Part shown: piece after piece, positions 1-6,506 of the stretch
Layout: the number at the start of each line of letters is the position of its first letter
Numbering within the stretch: position 1 is the first letter of the stretch
From: Oscillospiraceae bacterium
Lineage (GTDB): Bacteria; Bacillota; Clostridia; Oscillospirales; Ruminococcaceae
DNA length: 9,370 nt
NCBI GenBank assembly: GCA_029098085.1
Contig: JAQXNQ010000161.1
Location: 1-9,370 of the forward strand
Direction: 5' to 3'
Program-made: the position numbers and the translations under genes
Notes under the pieces: generated by a model
What the model was told of the DNA's origin: nothing
Seen by the model: only the letters and a program-made list of their open reading frames with translations
Database searches by the model: none

Positions 1-1
1 G

Positions 2-3000
2 CTGGCCCGGCAGAACCGGGAGGTGCTGCTGCTGGTTCCGGAGCAGTTTTCCTTTGAGGCGGAGCGGGAGTACTGGATGAAGCTGGGCCCCGCCCTGTCG
101 GAGAAGGTGCAGGTGCTGAGCTTTGACCGGCTGGGGGAGGAAATCGCCCGGCTGTACGGCGGTCTGGCCGGAGAATGGGCTGACGATACCGTCAAGCTGC
201 TGCTGATGCGGGAGGCGCTGAAAAGCTGCCGTCCTGCCCTGAATCTGTATGGCAAAAGCGCAGGCCGTCCGGATTTTGTGAGCGAAATGCTGCAGACAGC
301 GGAGGAGCTGAAGCGGGCGGCTGTGACGCCTGCCATGCTGGAGGAGACCGCTGCAGCCTGCGAAAGCGGCAGCCTGCAGGACAAGCTCAGCGATCTGGCG
401 CTGGTGCTGGAAAGCTATGACGCCCTGCTGGCCCGTAGCTTTCTGGATCCGTCCGATCGTCTGGAGCGGGCAGCGGAGAAAATCGCGGAGTATCGGTATT
501 TTGCCGGCAGACAGCTCTATCTGGACGGCTTCAAAAGCTTTACGGCCCGGCAGATGGAGATCATCCGGCTGGCGCTGCGGGATGGGGAGGTGACGGTGAC
601 CCTCTGCATGACACAGGAGCCCACCATCGGCCTGTTTGACGGCGTACAGGAAACCGGCCGTCGGCTGCGGGCGCTGGCTGCCCGGGAAAACTGTCCTGTG
701 GCGCCCACTCAGTGGATGGAGAAGCCCCGGCGGTTTGCGTCGGCGGCCATCTGTCACTACACTTCCCAGGTGCTGCGCCCGGTTCCGGAGCCCTTTGGCG
801 GAGTGAACGACGGGGTCTTTTGCGCAGCCCTGCCGAATTCCTTTGACGAGGCGGAGTATGTGGCGGCGCAGATCTGTCAGCTGACCCGGCAGGGATACCG
901 CTACAGCGATATGGCGGTCATCGGACGGGACATGGATCAGCGGGCGGCGGCGCTGGAGGCGGCCTTTGACCGCTACGGCATCCCCTGGTTCCATGACGGC
1001 GGAGAAACGGCGGACACCATGCCTTTGATCCGCTTTGTGCGGCGGTACTGCGCCATGACGGCGGGCGACCTGCCCCGGGAGGAGGTGCTGGCCTTCTTCA
1101 AGTGCGGTCTGCTGAACCTGACCACCGAGGAAATCGCCGCCTTTGAGGAGTATACCTATGTCTGGGGGGTGACCGGCGCTCAGCTGCGCCAGCCCTTCTG
1201 CCAGGATCCCCGGGGCTTCACTTCGGCGCCCATGGGCCTGCGGGAGCAGGAGCTGCTGGAATGGGCGGAAAAGCTGCGGCAGCTGGCGGTTTCGGCGGCA
1301 GACAGTCTGCGCAGCGGGATCCGGGAGCGGGGTTCTCTGCCCGAGGCGCTCTGGGACGCGCTCTGCGGTCTGGGGGTTCCCGGACAGGTGGAGGAGCGAA
1401 TCCGCCTGCTGCTGGAAGGGGGCAGGGAGACCGATGCGGAAAACGAGCGCCGGGCCTGGGAGGCGCTGGGCGGCTTTCTGGATGCGGCTGCCCGGATCAG
1501 CAGCCTGCGCAGAAGCGAAGGCGAAAGCGAAATGACCCTGCGGGAGTTCAGGGAACTGCTGACCCTTTCCGCCTGCAGCTGCCGACTGGCAAGTCGTCCC
1601 CAGACCCTGGACAGCGTGCTGATGGGCAGCGCCGAGCGGGTACGCACGGGTGAGAAGAAGGTGCTCTTTGCCGTCGGCGCCGAGGAGCAGGTCTTTCCAC
1701 TGGTACCCGGGCAGGGCGGCGTCTTCACCGACCGGGAGCGGAAGGCTCTGCGGGAGGAAGGACTCTGGCTGGACAATCTCAGCGAGCAGAGGCTGGCGGA
1801 CGAGCGCTTTGTGGCCTGGCAGACGGTCAGCATTCCGTCCGAACGGCTGTACCTTTCCTATGCCATGGGCGATGTGGCAGGCAAACTGCAGGCTCCCTCC
1901 GAGCTGATCACTGGCTTTCGCGGCATCTTCCCGGGCAGCCCGGTGCGGGCCCGTCAGCAGATGGATCCGTTGGATTTCTGTCAGAGCCTGTCCACCGGCT
2001 TTCTGCAGTATGCCCGCTGCCGGGAAGGGAATGGCGATGGTTTCAGCGCGTCTCTGCGGGCGGTGCTGACCGAAGATCCTCTTTATGCGCCCCGGGTGCA
2101 GCGGCTGGAGGAGGCTTCCCGGCTGGGGAGACTGCTGCTGGAGGATTCGTCCCTTTCCCGGAAGCTGTTTATGGGCCGTACAGAGCTGTCGGAGCGTTCC
2201 TATGCCCTGATCCGGCTGGAACCGGGGCTGCGGTTTCTGGTGACGGGCCGGCAGCCGGGCAGTCATCCCCTGCAGTTGTCTCCGTCTCAGATTGAGCGGT
2301 TCTACAGCTGTCCCTTTGCTTATTTCTGCCGGTACGGCCTGAAGCTGAAGCCCAGGACCAAAGCGGATCTGACGCCCCTTTCCCGGGGCAATGCCATCCA
2401 CTGGCTGCTGGAGCGGATGCTGCGGGAACCGGATTTTCTGACCATGCCGGAGCAGCGGCTTGAGCAGCTGACCGAACGGCATCTGGCGGAATACCTGCTG
2501 TCGGTCATGGGCGGCAGGGCGGATAAATCCTCCCGTTTTCTCTATTACTACGACCGCCTGCGGGAGACCCTGCTGAAGATCCTGCGGGTGCTGCAGGCTG
2601 AGCTTTCCCAGACCGAATTTCGGGTGGCGGGCCTGGAGGAGAGCATCGCCCGGGGCGGCGCCGTGCAGCCGCTGCGGATCGAAACCGAGGCCGGTCCCGT
2701 TGAGGTGGGCGGCAAGATCGACCGGGTGGACTGGGCCGAGCTGGACGGAGTGCGCTATGTCCGGGTGGTGGACTACAAATCCGGCAAAAAGGAGTTTAAG
2801 CTGGAGGAGGTTCATCAGGGGCTGAACCTTCAGATGCTGCTTTATCTGTTTGCCGTCTGGCAGTCTTCGGGTAAATACCGGGACGTGCAGCCGGCGGGAA
2901 TTCTCTATATGCCCGCCCATCCGGCCGAACCGAAGCTGAACCGGGGGCAGCAGGGCGATCCTCTTTCCGGGTACCGGATGAGCGGTTTGCTGCTCAGCAA

Positions 3001-3265
3001 CGACCGGGTGCTGGAGGCCATGGAGCCGGGGCTGGGAGGACGCTTTCTGCCGGTTTACCAGACTAAGAACAGCCTCAGCGGCAAGGTGATGCAGTCCGCG
3101 GAGGAGATTGCTGCTCTGCGGCAGGAGGCGGAGGAGCTGGTGTGCCGCATGACAAGAGAGCTGCTCAGCGGTCATGTGGCGCCTGCGCCGCAGAAGAGCG
3201 GGGACAGGGATCCCTGTAAATGGTGCGATTACCGGGCCGTCTGCGGCAGAGAAACGGATAGCTGA
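2..3265 (+). CDS. addB: ATP-dependent helicase/deoxyribonuclease subunit B (AddB), 5'-truncated by the window
   Basis: AddB pairs with AddA in the AddAB (RecBCD-like) complex, which resects double-strand breaks up to Chi sites. The frame is open from base 2, and the GTG at 23 falls inside the conserved N-terminal strand (LLLVPEQFSF), so it is not the true start; the N-terminal nucleotide-binding loop and roughly 30-40 residues lie upstream. Visible in order: N-terminal inactivated-helicase half; a helicase-like segment near 1660-1710 (VLFAVGAEEQVFPL); then the C-terminal RecB-type nuclease with His at 2399, Asp at 2720 (GKIDRVD), the D-Y-K pair at 2771-2779 and Gln at 2831. Four Cys codons at 2309, 3215, 3224 and 3242 give the C...C-x2-C-x5-C pattern of the AddB iron-sulfur cluster. 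All key nuclease residues are present, so this strand's nuclease should be active. Unusually, the next gene is rimM rather than addA. Confidence 0.95.
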   Translation: MARQNREVLLLVPEQFSFEAEREYWMKLGPALSEKVQVLSFDRLGEEIARLYGGLAGEWADDTVKLLLMREALKSCRPALNLYGKSAGRPDFVSEMLQTAEELKRAAVTPAMLEETAAACESGSLQDKLSDLALVLESYDALLARSFLDPSDRLERAAEKIAEYRYFAGRQLYLDGFKSFTARQMEIIRLALRDGEVTVTLCMTQEPTIGLFDGVQETGRRLRALAARENCPVAPTQWMEKPRRFASAAICHYTSQVLRPVPEPFGGVNDGVFCAALPNSFDEAEYVAAQICQLTRQGYRYSDMAVIGRDMDQRAAALEAAFDRYGIPWFHDGGETADTMPLIRFVRRYCAMTAGDLPREEVLAFFKCGLLNLTTEEIAAFEEYTYVWGVTGAQLRQPFCQDPRGFTSAPMGLREQELLEWAEKLRQLAVSAADSLRSGIRERGSLPEALWDALCGLGVPGQVEERIRLLLEGGRETDAENERRAWEALGGFLDAAARISSLRRSEGESEMTLREFRELLTLSACSCRLASRPQTLDSVLMGSAERVRTGEKKVLFAVGAEEQVFPLVPGQGGVFTDRERKALREEGLWLDNLSEQRLADERFVAWQTVSIPSERLYLSYAMGDVAGKLQAPSELITGFRGIFPGSPVRARQQMDPLDFCQSLSTGFLQYARCREGNGDGFSASLRAVLTEDPLYAPRVQRLEEASRLGRLLLEDSSLSRKLFMGRTELSERSYALIRLEPGLRFLVTGRQPGSHPLQLSPSQIERFYSCPFAYFCRYGLKLKPRTKADLTPLSRGNAIHWLLERMLREPDFLTMPEQRLEQLTERHLAEYLLSVMGGRADKSSRFLYYYDRLRETLLKILRVLQAELSQTEFRVAGLEESIARGGAVQPLRIETEAGPVEVGGKIDRVDWAELDGVRYVRVVDYKSGKKEFKLEEVHQGLNLQMLLYLFAVWQSSGKYRDVQPAGILYMPAHPAEPKLNRGQQGDPLSGYRMSGLLLSNDRVLEAMEPGLGGRFLPVYQTKNSLSGKVMQSAEEIAALRQEAEELVCRMTRELLSGHVAPAPQKSGDRDPCKWCDYRAVCGRETDS

Positions 3266-3275
3266 TCCGCAGCGG

Positions 3276-3305
3276 TTGACGATGCAGGCCGCTTCGTGGT
3301 ACAAT
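3276..3305 (+). promoter_or_regulatory. Sigma-A-like promoter for rimM-trmD
   Basis: TTGACG at 3276-3281 and TACAAT at 3300-3305 are separated by 18 bp, placing transcription start near 3312 and leaving a leader of about 65 nt before rimM. No terminator is visible between the addB stop and this promoter, so readthrough from addB could also supply rimM. The match is by consensus only. Confidence 0.7.
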
Positions 3306-3321
3306 AAGGCTGCGGCACTGC

Positions 3322-3348
3322 GCGCCGTCACAGAATGTCCGGCGGCGC
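3322..3348 (+). other. Hairpin in the rimM 5' leader
   Basis: GCGCCGTC at 3322-3329 can pair with GGCGGCGC at 3341-3348 (8 bp with one G-U pair, 11-nt loop). No T-run follows, so it is not an intrinsic terminator. It lies just after the predicted start site of the rimM message and may affect stability or translation; no known regulatory motif was recognised. Confidence 0.45.
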
Positions 3349-3377
3349 ATATCCTGTATGGAAAGCAGAGGAAGAGT

Positions 3378-3890
3378 ATGGAAAAGGGATTACTGGAGAT
3401 CGGAAAAATTGTTGCCATTCATGCCCTGAAGGGAGAAATGCGGGTGCAGCCCTGGTGCGATTCCCCGGATTTTCTGGCGGAGTTTGATGAGCTGTGCCTG
3501 GATGGTGAGTGGCTGGAGGTGGAGTCTGCCCGTCCCCATAAAAATATCGTCATTCTGAAGCTGCAGGGCATCAATACCCCTGAAGAAGCTCAGAAGCAGG
3601 TGGGCAAGATTCTGTATATCGACCGCTCTCAGGTGGAGCTGCCGGAGGGAACCTATTTCATCGCCGATCTGATCGGCCTGCAGGTCATCGACGCCGATGA
3701 TCCCGAAAAGGTCTACGGCACCCTGACCGATGTGTCGGAAACGGGCGCCAACGATGTGTATCACATCCGCTTTGCCAGCGGCAAAACCTACTATATCCCC
3801 GCGATTCCCCAGGTGGTGGTGAAAACCGACCTGGAGCGGGGCGTCATGATCATCCGGCCGCTGGAGGGACTTTTTGACGATGAGAATTGA
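3378..3890 (+). CDS. rimM: 16S rRNA processing/ribosome maturation factor RimM
   Basis: RimM assists late 30S assembly, acting on the 16S rRNA 3' domain with ribosomal protein S19. The 170-residue product has the usual length and two-part build. An N-terminal beta-barrel begins EIGKIVAIHALKGE (residues 7-20; the family usually has HGLKGE, so a Gly is Ala here). A PRC-barrel domain follows from about residue 92 (TYFIADLIGLQV), with GANDVYHI at 123-130 and the hallmark IPAIPQVVVKTDLERG at 140-155. The ATG at 3378 is chosen because GAGG at 3368-3371 lies 6 nt upstream and family homology starts right there; the reading frame continues upstream to 3174, but that stretch covers the addB end and the promoter. 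Its last 11 nt overlap trmD, indicating translational coupling. The commonly linked rpsP is not next to it. Confidence 0.95.
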   Translation: MEKGLLEIGKIVAIHALKGEMRVQPWCDSPDFLAEFDELCLDGEWLEVESARPHKNIVILKLQGINTPEEAQKQVGKILYIDRSQVELPEGTYFIADLIGLQVIDADDPEKVYGTLTDVSETGANDVYHIRFASGKTYYIPAIPQVVVKTDLERGVMIIRPLEGLFDDEN

Positions 3891-4560
3891 CATTGCGACC
3901 CTGTTCCCCGAGATGTGTGAGACGGTGCTGGACACCAGCATCGTGGGCAGGGCCCGGAAGGCCGGCAAAATCCAGCTGTTCTGCCACAACATCCGGGACT
4001 ATTCCCCCGATCCCAAACATCACCGGGTGGACGATTCCCCCTATGGCGGCGGAAAGGGGATGGTCATGCAGCCGGAGCCCATCTACCGCTGCTATCTGGA
4101 CATCATCCGGCAGAGCCAGTCCCTGCCCCATGTGATCTACATGTCCCCTCAGGGCAAAACCCTGACCCAGCAGAAGGCGCTGTCCCTGCGGGAGTATCCC
4201 CATCTGCTGCTGCTCTGCGGCCATTATGAGGGGGTGGATGAGCGGATTCTCACCCGCATTGTGGATGAAGAGCTTTCCATCGGGGACTATGTGCTCACCG
4301 GCGGCGAGCTGGCAGCGCTGGTGGTGGTGGACGCGGTGGCCCGGCTCTGTGACGGCGTCCTGCCTGCCAGCGAATGCTTTGAAAACGAAAGCCATATGAA
4401 CGGACTGCTGGAGTATCCTCAGTATACCCGCCCCGAGGTGTGGGAGGGAGATGCCGTGCCGGATGTTCTCCTTTCTGGGCATCATGCCAGAATTGAACAG
4501 TGGCGTCGGGCACAGTCTCTGGAACGTACGGCGAGAAAACGTCCGGACTTGCTCAAATGA
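3880..4560 (+). CDS. trmD: tRNA (guanine-N1)-methyltransferase TrmD
   Basis: TrmD is the SPOUT-class enzyme that uses S-adenosylmethionine to methylate G37 N1 next to the anticodon, preventing +1 frameshifting. Family motifs appear in order in 226 residues: LFPEM (8-12), SIVGRARKAG (20-29), HHRVDDSPYGGGKGM (47-61), YMSPQGKTL (87-95), CGHYEGVDER (113-122), the trefoil-knot cofactor loop SIGDYVLTGGEL (133-144), DAVAR with the conserved Arg155, then GLLEYPQYTRP (175-185) and VPDVLLSGHH (193-202). The ATG at 3880 begins the canonical MRIDI start; GGAGGG at 3863-3868 lies 11 nt upstream inside rimM. Two oddities: the position aligning by eye with the catalytic Asp169 of H. influenzae TrmD is Glu170, and the C-terminus stops at RPDLLK, shorter than many homologues. 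rplS does not follow it. Confidence 0.96.
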   Translation: MRIDIATLFPEMCETVLDTSIVGRARKAGKIQLFCHNIRDYSPDPKHHRVDDSPYGGGKGMVMQPEPIYRCYLDIIRQSQSLPHVIYMSPQGKTLTQQKALSLREYPHLLLLCGHYEGVDERILTRIVDEELSIGDYVLTGGELAALVVVDAVARLCDGVLPASECFENESHMNGLLEYPQYTRPEVWEGDAVPDVLLSGHHARIEQWRRAQSLERTARKRPDLLK

Positions 4561-4602
4561 ACTTTTTGTGCAGACACCTGCCCAATTTGGAAAAAATAAA
4601 AC

Positions 4603-4642
4603 TGTGAATGATGCACAAGGATGTGGAAAACTATTATTCACA
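4603..4642. promoter_or_regulatory. Cluster of DnaA-box-like 9-mers upstream of ptsH
   Basis: Against the DnaA-box consensus TTWTNCACA there are two full matches: TTTTCCACA (minus strand, 4622-4630) and TTATTCACA (plus, 4634-4642). Two 9-mers differ at one position: TCATTCACA (minus, 4603-4611) and TGATGCACA (plus, 4609-4617). The outer boxes also form a 10-bp inverted repeat, TGTGAATGAT at 4603-4612 with ATTATTCACA at 4633-4642, including one G-T pairing. The block lies 56 bp before the ptsH -35 in locally AT-rich DNA. Binding by DnaA is an inference from sequence only. Confidence 0.4.
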
Positions 4643-4697
4643 TTTCGATTTGTTCAACGAAATTCGCGGAAAACCTCGCTTTTCGGCAGAATACACA

Positions 4698-4726
4698 TTG
4701 ACGAGTCGGGTTATTCTGGATATAAT
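4698..4726 (+). promoter_or_regulatory. Strong sigma-A-like promoter for ptsH
   Basis: TTGACG at 4698-4703, exactly 17 bp, then TATAAT at 4721-4726: a near-consensus promoter. Transcription should start near 4733, giving a leader of about 62 nt. The strength fits a very highly expressed phosphocarrier. The 4561-4697 gap upstream holds no recognisable gene and no clear trmD terminator. Confidence 0.88.
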
Positions 4727-4794
4727 AAGTGCAACAAGTCAAGGCTTTACCGGATCAAAGTATTCAAACCCACTGCGAAATAGGAGAGTATCGT

Positions 4795-5058
4795 ATGTAC
4801 TTAAAAGATGTCACCGTTAAAAATCAGGTTGGTCTCCATGCCCGTCCTGCTACCTTCTTCATTCAGAAGGCCAACGAGTTCAAGTCTTCCGTCTGGGTTG
4901 AGAAGGAAGAGCGCCGCGTCAACGCCAAGTCTCTGCTGGGCGTTCTGTCTCTGGGCATCGTAGGCGGCACCACCATCCGCATCATCGCTGACGGCGCTGA
5001 TGAGCAGGCTGCCGTGGACAGCCTCGTGAAGCTGGTTGATTCTGCTTTTGCTGAATAA
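4795..5058 (+). CDS. ptsH: Phosphocarrier protein HPr
   Basis: HPr passes phosphate from PEP-dependent Enzyme I to the sugar-specific EIIA domains of the PTS in the cytoplasm. In Bacillota, phosphorylation at Ser46 by HPr kinase also makes it a corepressor for carbon catabolite control. The 87-residue product has GLHARPA at 13-19 with active-site His15, and NAKSLLGVLSLGI at 43-55 with Ser46, both at canonical positions. The ATG at 4795 has AGGAG at 4782-4786, 8 nt upstream; longer in-frame readings from 4729 only translate the leader. Codon choice differs from the neighbouring genes (more GTT, GGT, CGT and CTG/GTC-rich optimal codons), as expected for a highly expressed gene. It is monocistronic: own promoter and an intrinsic terminator 14 nt after the stop. 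ptsI is not adjacent. A regulatory HPr paralogue (Crh) is unlikely because His15 is intact. Confidence 0.95.
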   Translation: MYLKDVTVKNQVGLHARPATFFIQKANEFKSSVWVEKEERRVNAKSLLGVLSLGIVGGTTIRIIADGADEQAAVDSLVKLVDSAFAE

Positions 5059-5071
5059 GCATTCCGATGAA

Positions 5072-5119
5072 AAAAGCCTTTCGGAGACCATTCCGGTTTC
5101 CGAAAGGCTTTTCTGTTTT
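5072..5119. terminator. Bidirectional intrinsic terminator between ptsH and the convergent gene
   Basis: AAAAGCCTTTCGGA at 5072-5085 pairs perfectly with TCCGAAAGGCTTTT at 5099-5112 (14 bp, 13-nt loop). On the plus strand TTTT then CTGTTTTT follows the GC-rich part, ending at the stop codon of the opposite gene; on the minus strand the A-run at 5070-5075 reads as a T6 tract. It therefore fits termination of both convergent transcripts. Confidence 0.92.
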
Positions 5120-6226
5120 TCAGGAGATCCATGCGCCGTTTTCATCCAGCGTATAGCCATCCACCGTGCAGCTTTTCAGCATCCGGCCGTCCTCGCCGAG
5201 ATAATACCACCTGCCGCCGGACTTCTGCCAGCCGGTTTTCATGGCGCCGGAGCCGGTGAGATAATACCAGTCGCCGCCGTTTAAGAGCCATCCGGTCTGC
5301 ATCCGGCCGCCGCCCGAGAAGAAGTACCAGTCCCCGTCGATCTGCTGCCAGCCGGTCTGCATGGCGCAGTTTTGGTCAAACCAGTACCAGCCGCCTTCTC
5401 TGCCGCTGAGCCGTTTCCAGCCGGTGACGGCTTCGTTTTTATTTTGATCCACATAGTTAAAATAGTACCATTTGCCGCCGATTTTCTTCCAGCTGATCAG
5501 CGTACCCTCCATGTCCTCGGACAGACGGAAGCCCCACTTGCCGTTGGTATAGCGGAGCCACTGGCCGCCGGAAGTGTCGACGACCTCTGCGATATCGGCG
5601 ATCAGGGTGTCATCCGGTGAGGAGGCGATGCGGATGCAGAAGCCGCCGTTGATGGTCGGGTCGCTGCAGGACAGCACCTGGCTGTTGGAGACTGCGGCGG
5701 CATAGTATCCGGGGAGATCCTGCAGAACGCCGGCCGCGTCGGGCAGAATGCGCCAGCCGATGCCGGGACGGATCTGACTGTCGCCAAACTGCAGCCCTTG
5801 CTTCAGCAGGGTGTCCCGGTCGATGACCTCGCCGGTGGCTTTTCCGAAGGTGTGGGAATCAAAGTTGTATTCGTACAGGGCGTAGCGGGCGTCGGCGATG
5901 TTGAAGACATCGGTGTTCTCCGGGCCGATGCTCAGGCTTTTGGCGGAAGAGGTGTAGGCCGAGCCGCTGGTGAGGATGTCCAGCGTCCAGACTTCGTACA
6001 TCCCGTCCGGCTGGTGAACAGCCAACACATCTTCAAAGGTGGCGCTGGCGCCGTCTGCGGCGGTCACAACGGCAGTGCCGTCAGAGTAGGAAACCGTGTA
6101 GGTCTGAGCCGGTTTCAGCTCCTCTGCGGGAGGGAGGGGCGGGGTGTCGGCGGCCAGGGCCTGCAGGGGAAAGAGTGCAGTCATCAGGCCCAGCAGCAGG
6201 GGCAGCATTTTTTGACAGAGCTTCAT
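5120..6226 (-). CDS. Secreted protein with C-terminal cell-wall-binding repeats, N-terminal domain of unknown function
   Basis: The 368-residue product starts with a signal peptide: basic MKLCQK, a hydrophobic stretch at 8-22 and an A-L-A cleavage site after residue 25. There is no lipobox and no LPxTG anchor. Residues about 38-240 form a domain I do not recognise, with no catalytic motif visible. From about 243 come five repeats of roughly 20-26 residues in the GW-x5-G-x-WYYF pattern (CW_binding/choline-binding-like family), followed by a degenerate cap, VDGYTLDENGAW, at 355-366. Such repeats hold proteins non-covalently on wall polymers or glucans; the ligand here is unknown. The start is supported by AAGGAGG (plus coordinates 6234-6240), 7 nt before the ATG. 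It has its own promoter and terminator and is transcribed against its neighbours. It may be an adhesin, or the targeting part of an enzyme whose N-domain is too diverged to name. Confidence 0.85.
   Translation of the reverse strand: MKLCQKMLPLLLGLMTALFPLQALAADTPPLPPAEELKPAQTYTVSYSDGTAVVTAADGASATFEDVLAVHQPDGMYEVWTLDILTSGSAYTSSAKSLSIGPENTDVFNIADARYALYEYNFDSHTFGKATGEVIDRDTLLKQGLQFGDSQIRPGIGWRILPDAAGVLQDLPGYYAAAVSNSQVLSCSDPTINGGFCIRIASSPDDTLIADIAEVVDTSGGQWLRYTNGKWGFRLSEDMEGTLISWKKIGGKWYYFNYVDQNKNEAVTGWKRLSGREGGWYWFDQNCAMQTGWQQIDGDWYFFSGGGRMQTGWLLNGGDWYYLTGSGAMKTGWQKSGGRWYYLGEDGRMLKSCTVDGYTLDENGAWIS
5171..5422 (-). repeat. Tandem cell-wall-binding repeat units within the surface protein gene
   Basis: Four well-formed units begin at Gly269, Gly292, Gly312 and Gly332 of the product, each ending MQT, MQT, MKT or MLKS; a fifth, longer and less regular unit precedes them at residues 243-268 (5423-5500). 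The 20-residue spacing gives a 60-bp DNA periodicity, visible as recurring CTGCCAGCCGGT on the plus strand near 5227 and 5344. Such arrays can change copy number by slippage or recombination. Confidence 0.85.
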
Positions 6227-6339
6227 GGAACATCCTCCTTCTTCAGAACGTCAGGAATCGGCTTGCTTTTCCTGTAAGAAATACGCAGCAGACCTGCAAA
6301 AAGCTGCAGACCGGGAAGATTTTTCTCTGATGCACCTTC

Positions 6340-6368
6340 ATTATAGCAGCCGACCGGGAAAAAGTCGA
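6340..6368 (-). promoter_or_regulatory. Extended -10 promoter for the surface protein gene
   Basis: On the minus strand TATAAT (plus 6340-6345) is preceded by TGC, giving the extended -10 form TGnTATAAT. The -35 candidate TCGACT (plus 6363-6368) is weak (4 of 6) at 17-bp spacing. Start would be near 6333, leaving a leader of about 107 nt. Confidence 0.7.
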
Positions 6369-6426
6369 TGAAAAACCGGTGACAGATCCATGACAATCCG
6401 GTAAAGGCGATTTTACAGGGGCGGGG

Positions 6427-6455
6427 TTGCCCTGAGACGGATTTTCGTATATAAT
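6427..6455 (+). promoter_or_regulatory. Promoter for the uvrC operon
   Basis: TTGCCC at 6427-6432, 17 bp, then TATAAT at 6450-6455, with an AT-rich run continuing to 6465. Transcription should start near 6462, about 45 nt before the uvrC start codon. It fires divergently from the surface-protein promoter. No GAAC-N4-GTTC (Gram-positive LexA) site was found nearby, so SOS control of this promoter is not supported. Confidence 0.72.
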
Positions 6456-6506
6456 AATAAAAGAAACCGGATCCTGCATGGGAGTCCGGCCGGGGAGGGA
6501 ACTGCG

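Noticed and set aside
1180..1907. Open frames on both strands overlapping the middle of addB
   Set aside because: Low-complexity Arg/Ser/Gly-rich translations in other frames of an intact addB.
3174..3377. N-terminal extension of RimM
   Set aside because: It would translate the addB tail and the rimM promoter; homology and the Shine-Dalgarno both point to 3378.
3390..4641. Antisense open frames across rimM and trmD
   Set aside because: Same codon-bias shadow effect; both sense genes are unmistakable and the antisense products show no family features.
4669..4684. GAAAA...TTTTC inverted repeat as a CcpA cre site for ptsH
   Set aside because: Only five bases per arm, and the centre (CCTCGC) does not fit the cre consensus TGWAANCGNTNWCA.
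4561..4794. Chromosomal replication origin
   Set aside because: Neither dnaA nor dnaN is nearby, only two boxes match fully, and there is no long unwinding element; a regulatory or titration role is the most that can be proposed.
4451..4820. Short plus-strand frames of 110 and 70 codons between trmD and ptsH
   Set aside because: They run through the trmD 3' end, the DnaA-box-like sites and the ptsH promoter, and lack a ribosome binding site.
6241..6506. Gram-positive LexA box controlling uvrC
   Set aside because: No GAAC-N4-GTTC is present; the GAAC occurrences at about 6246 and 6500 lack a correctly spaced partner.
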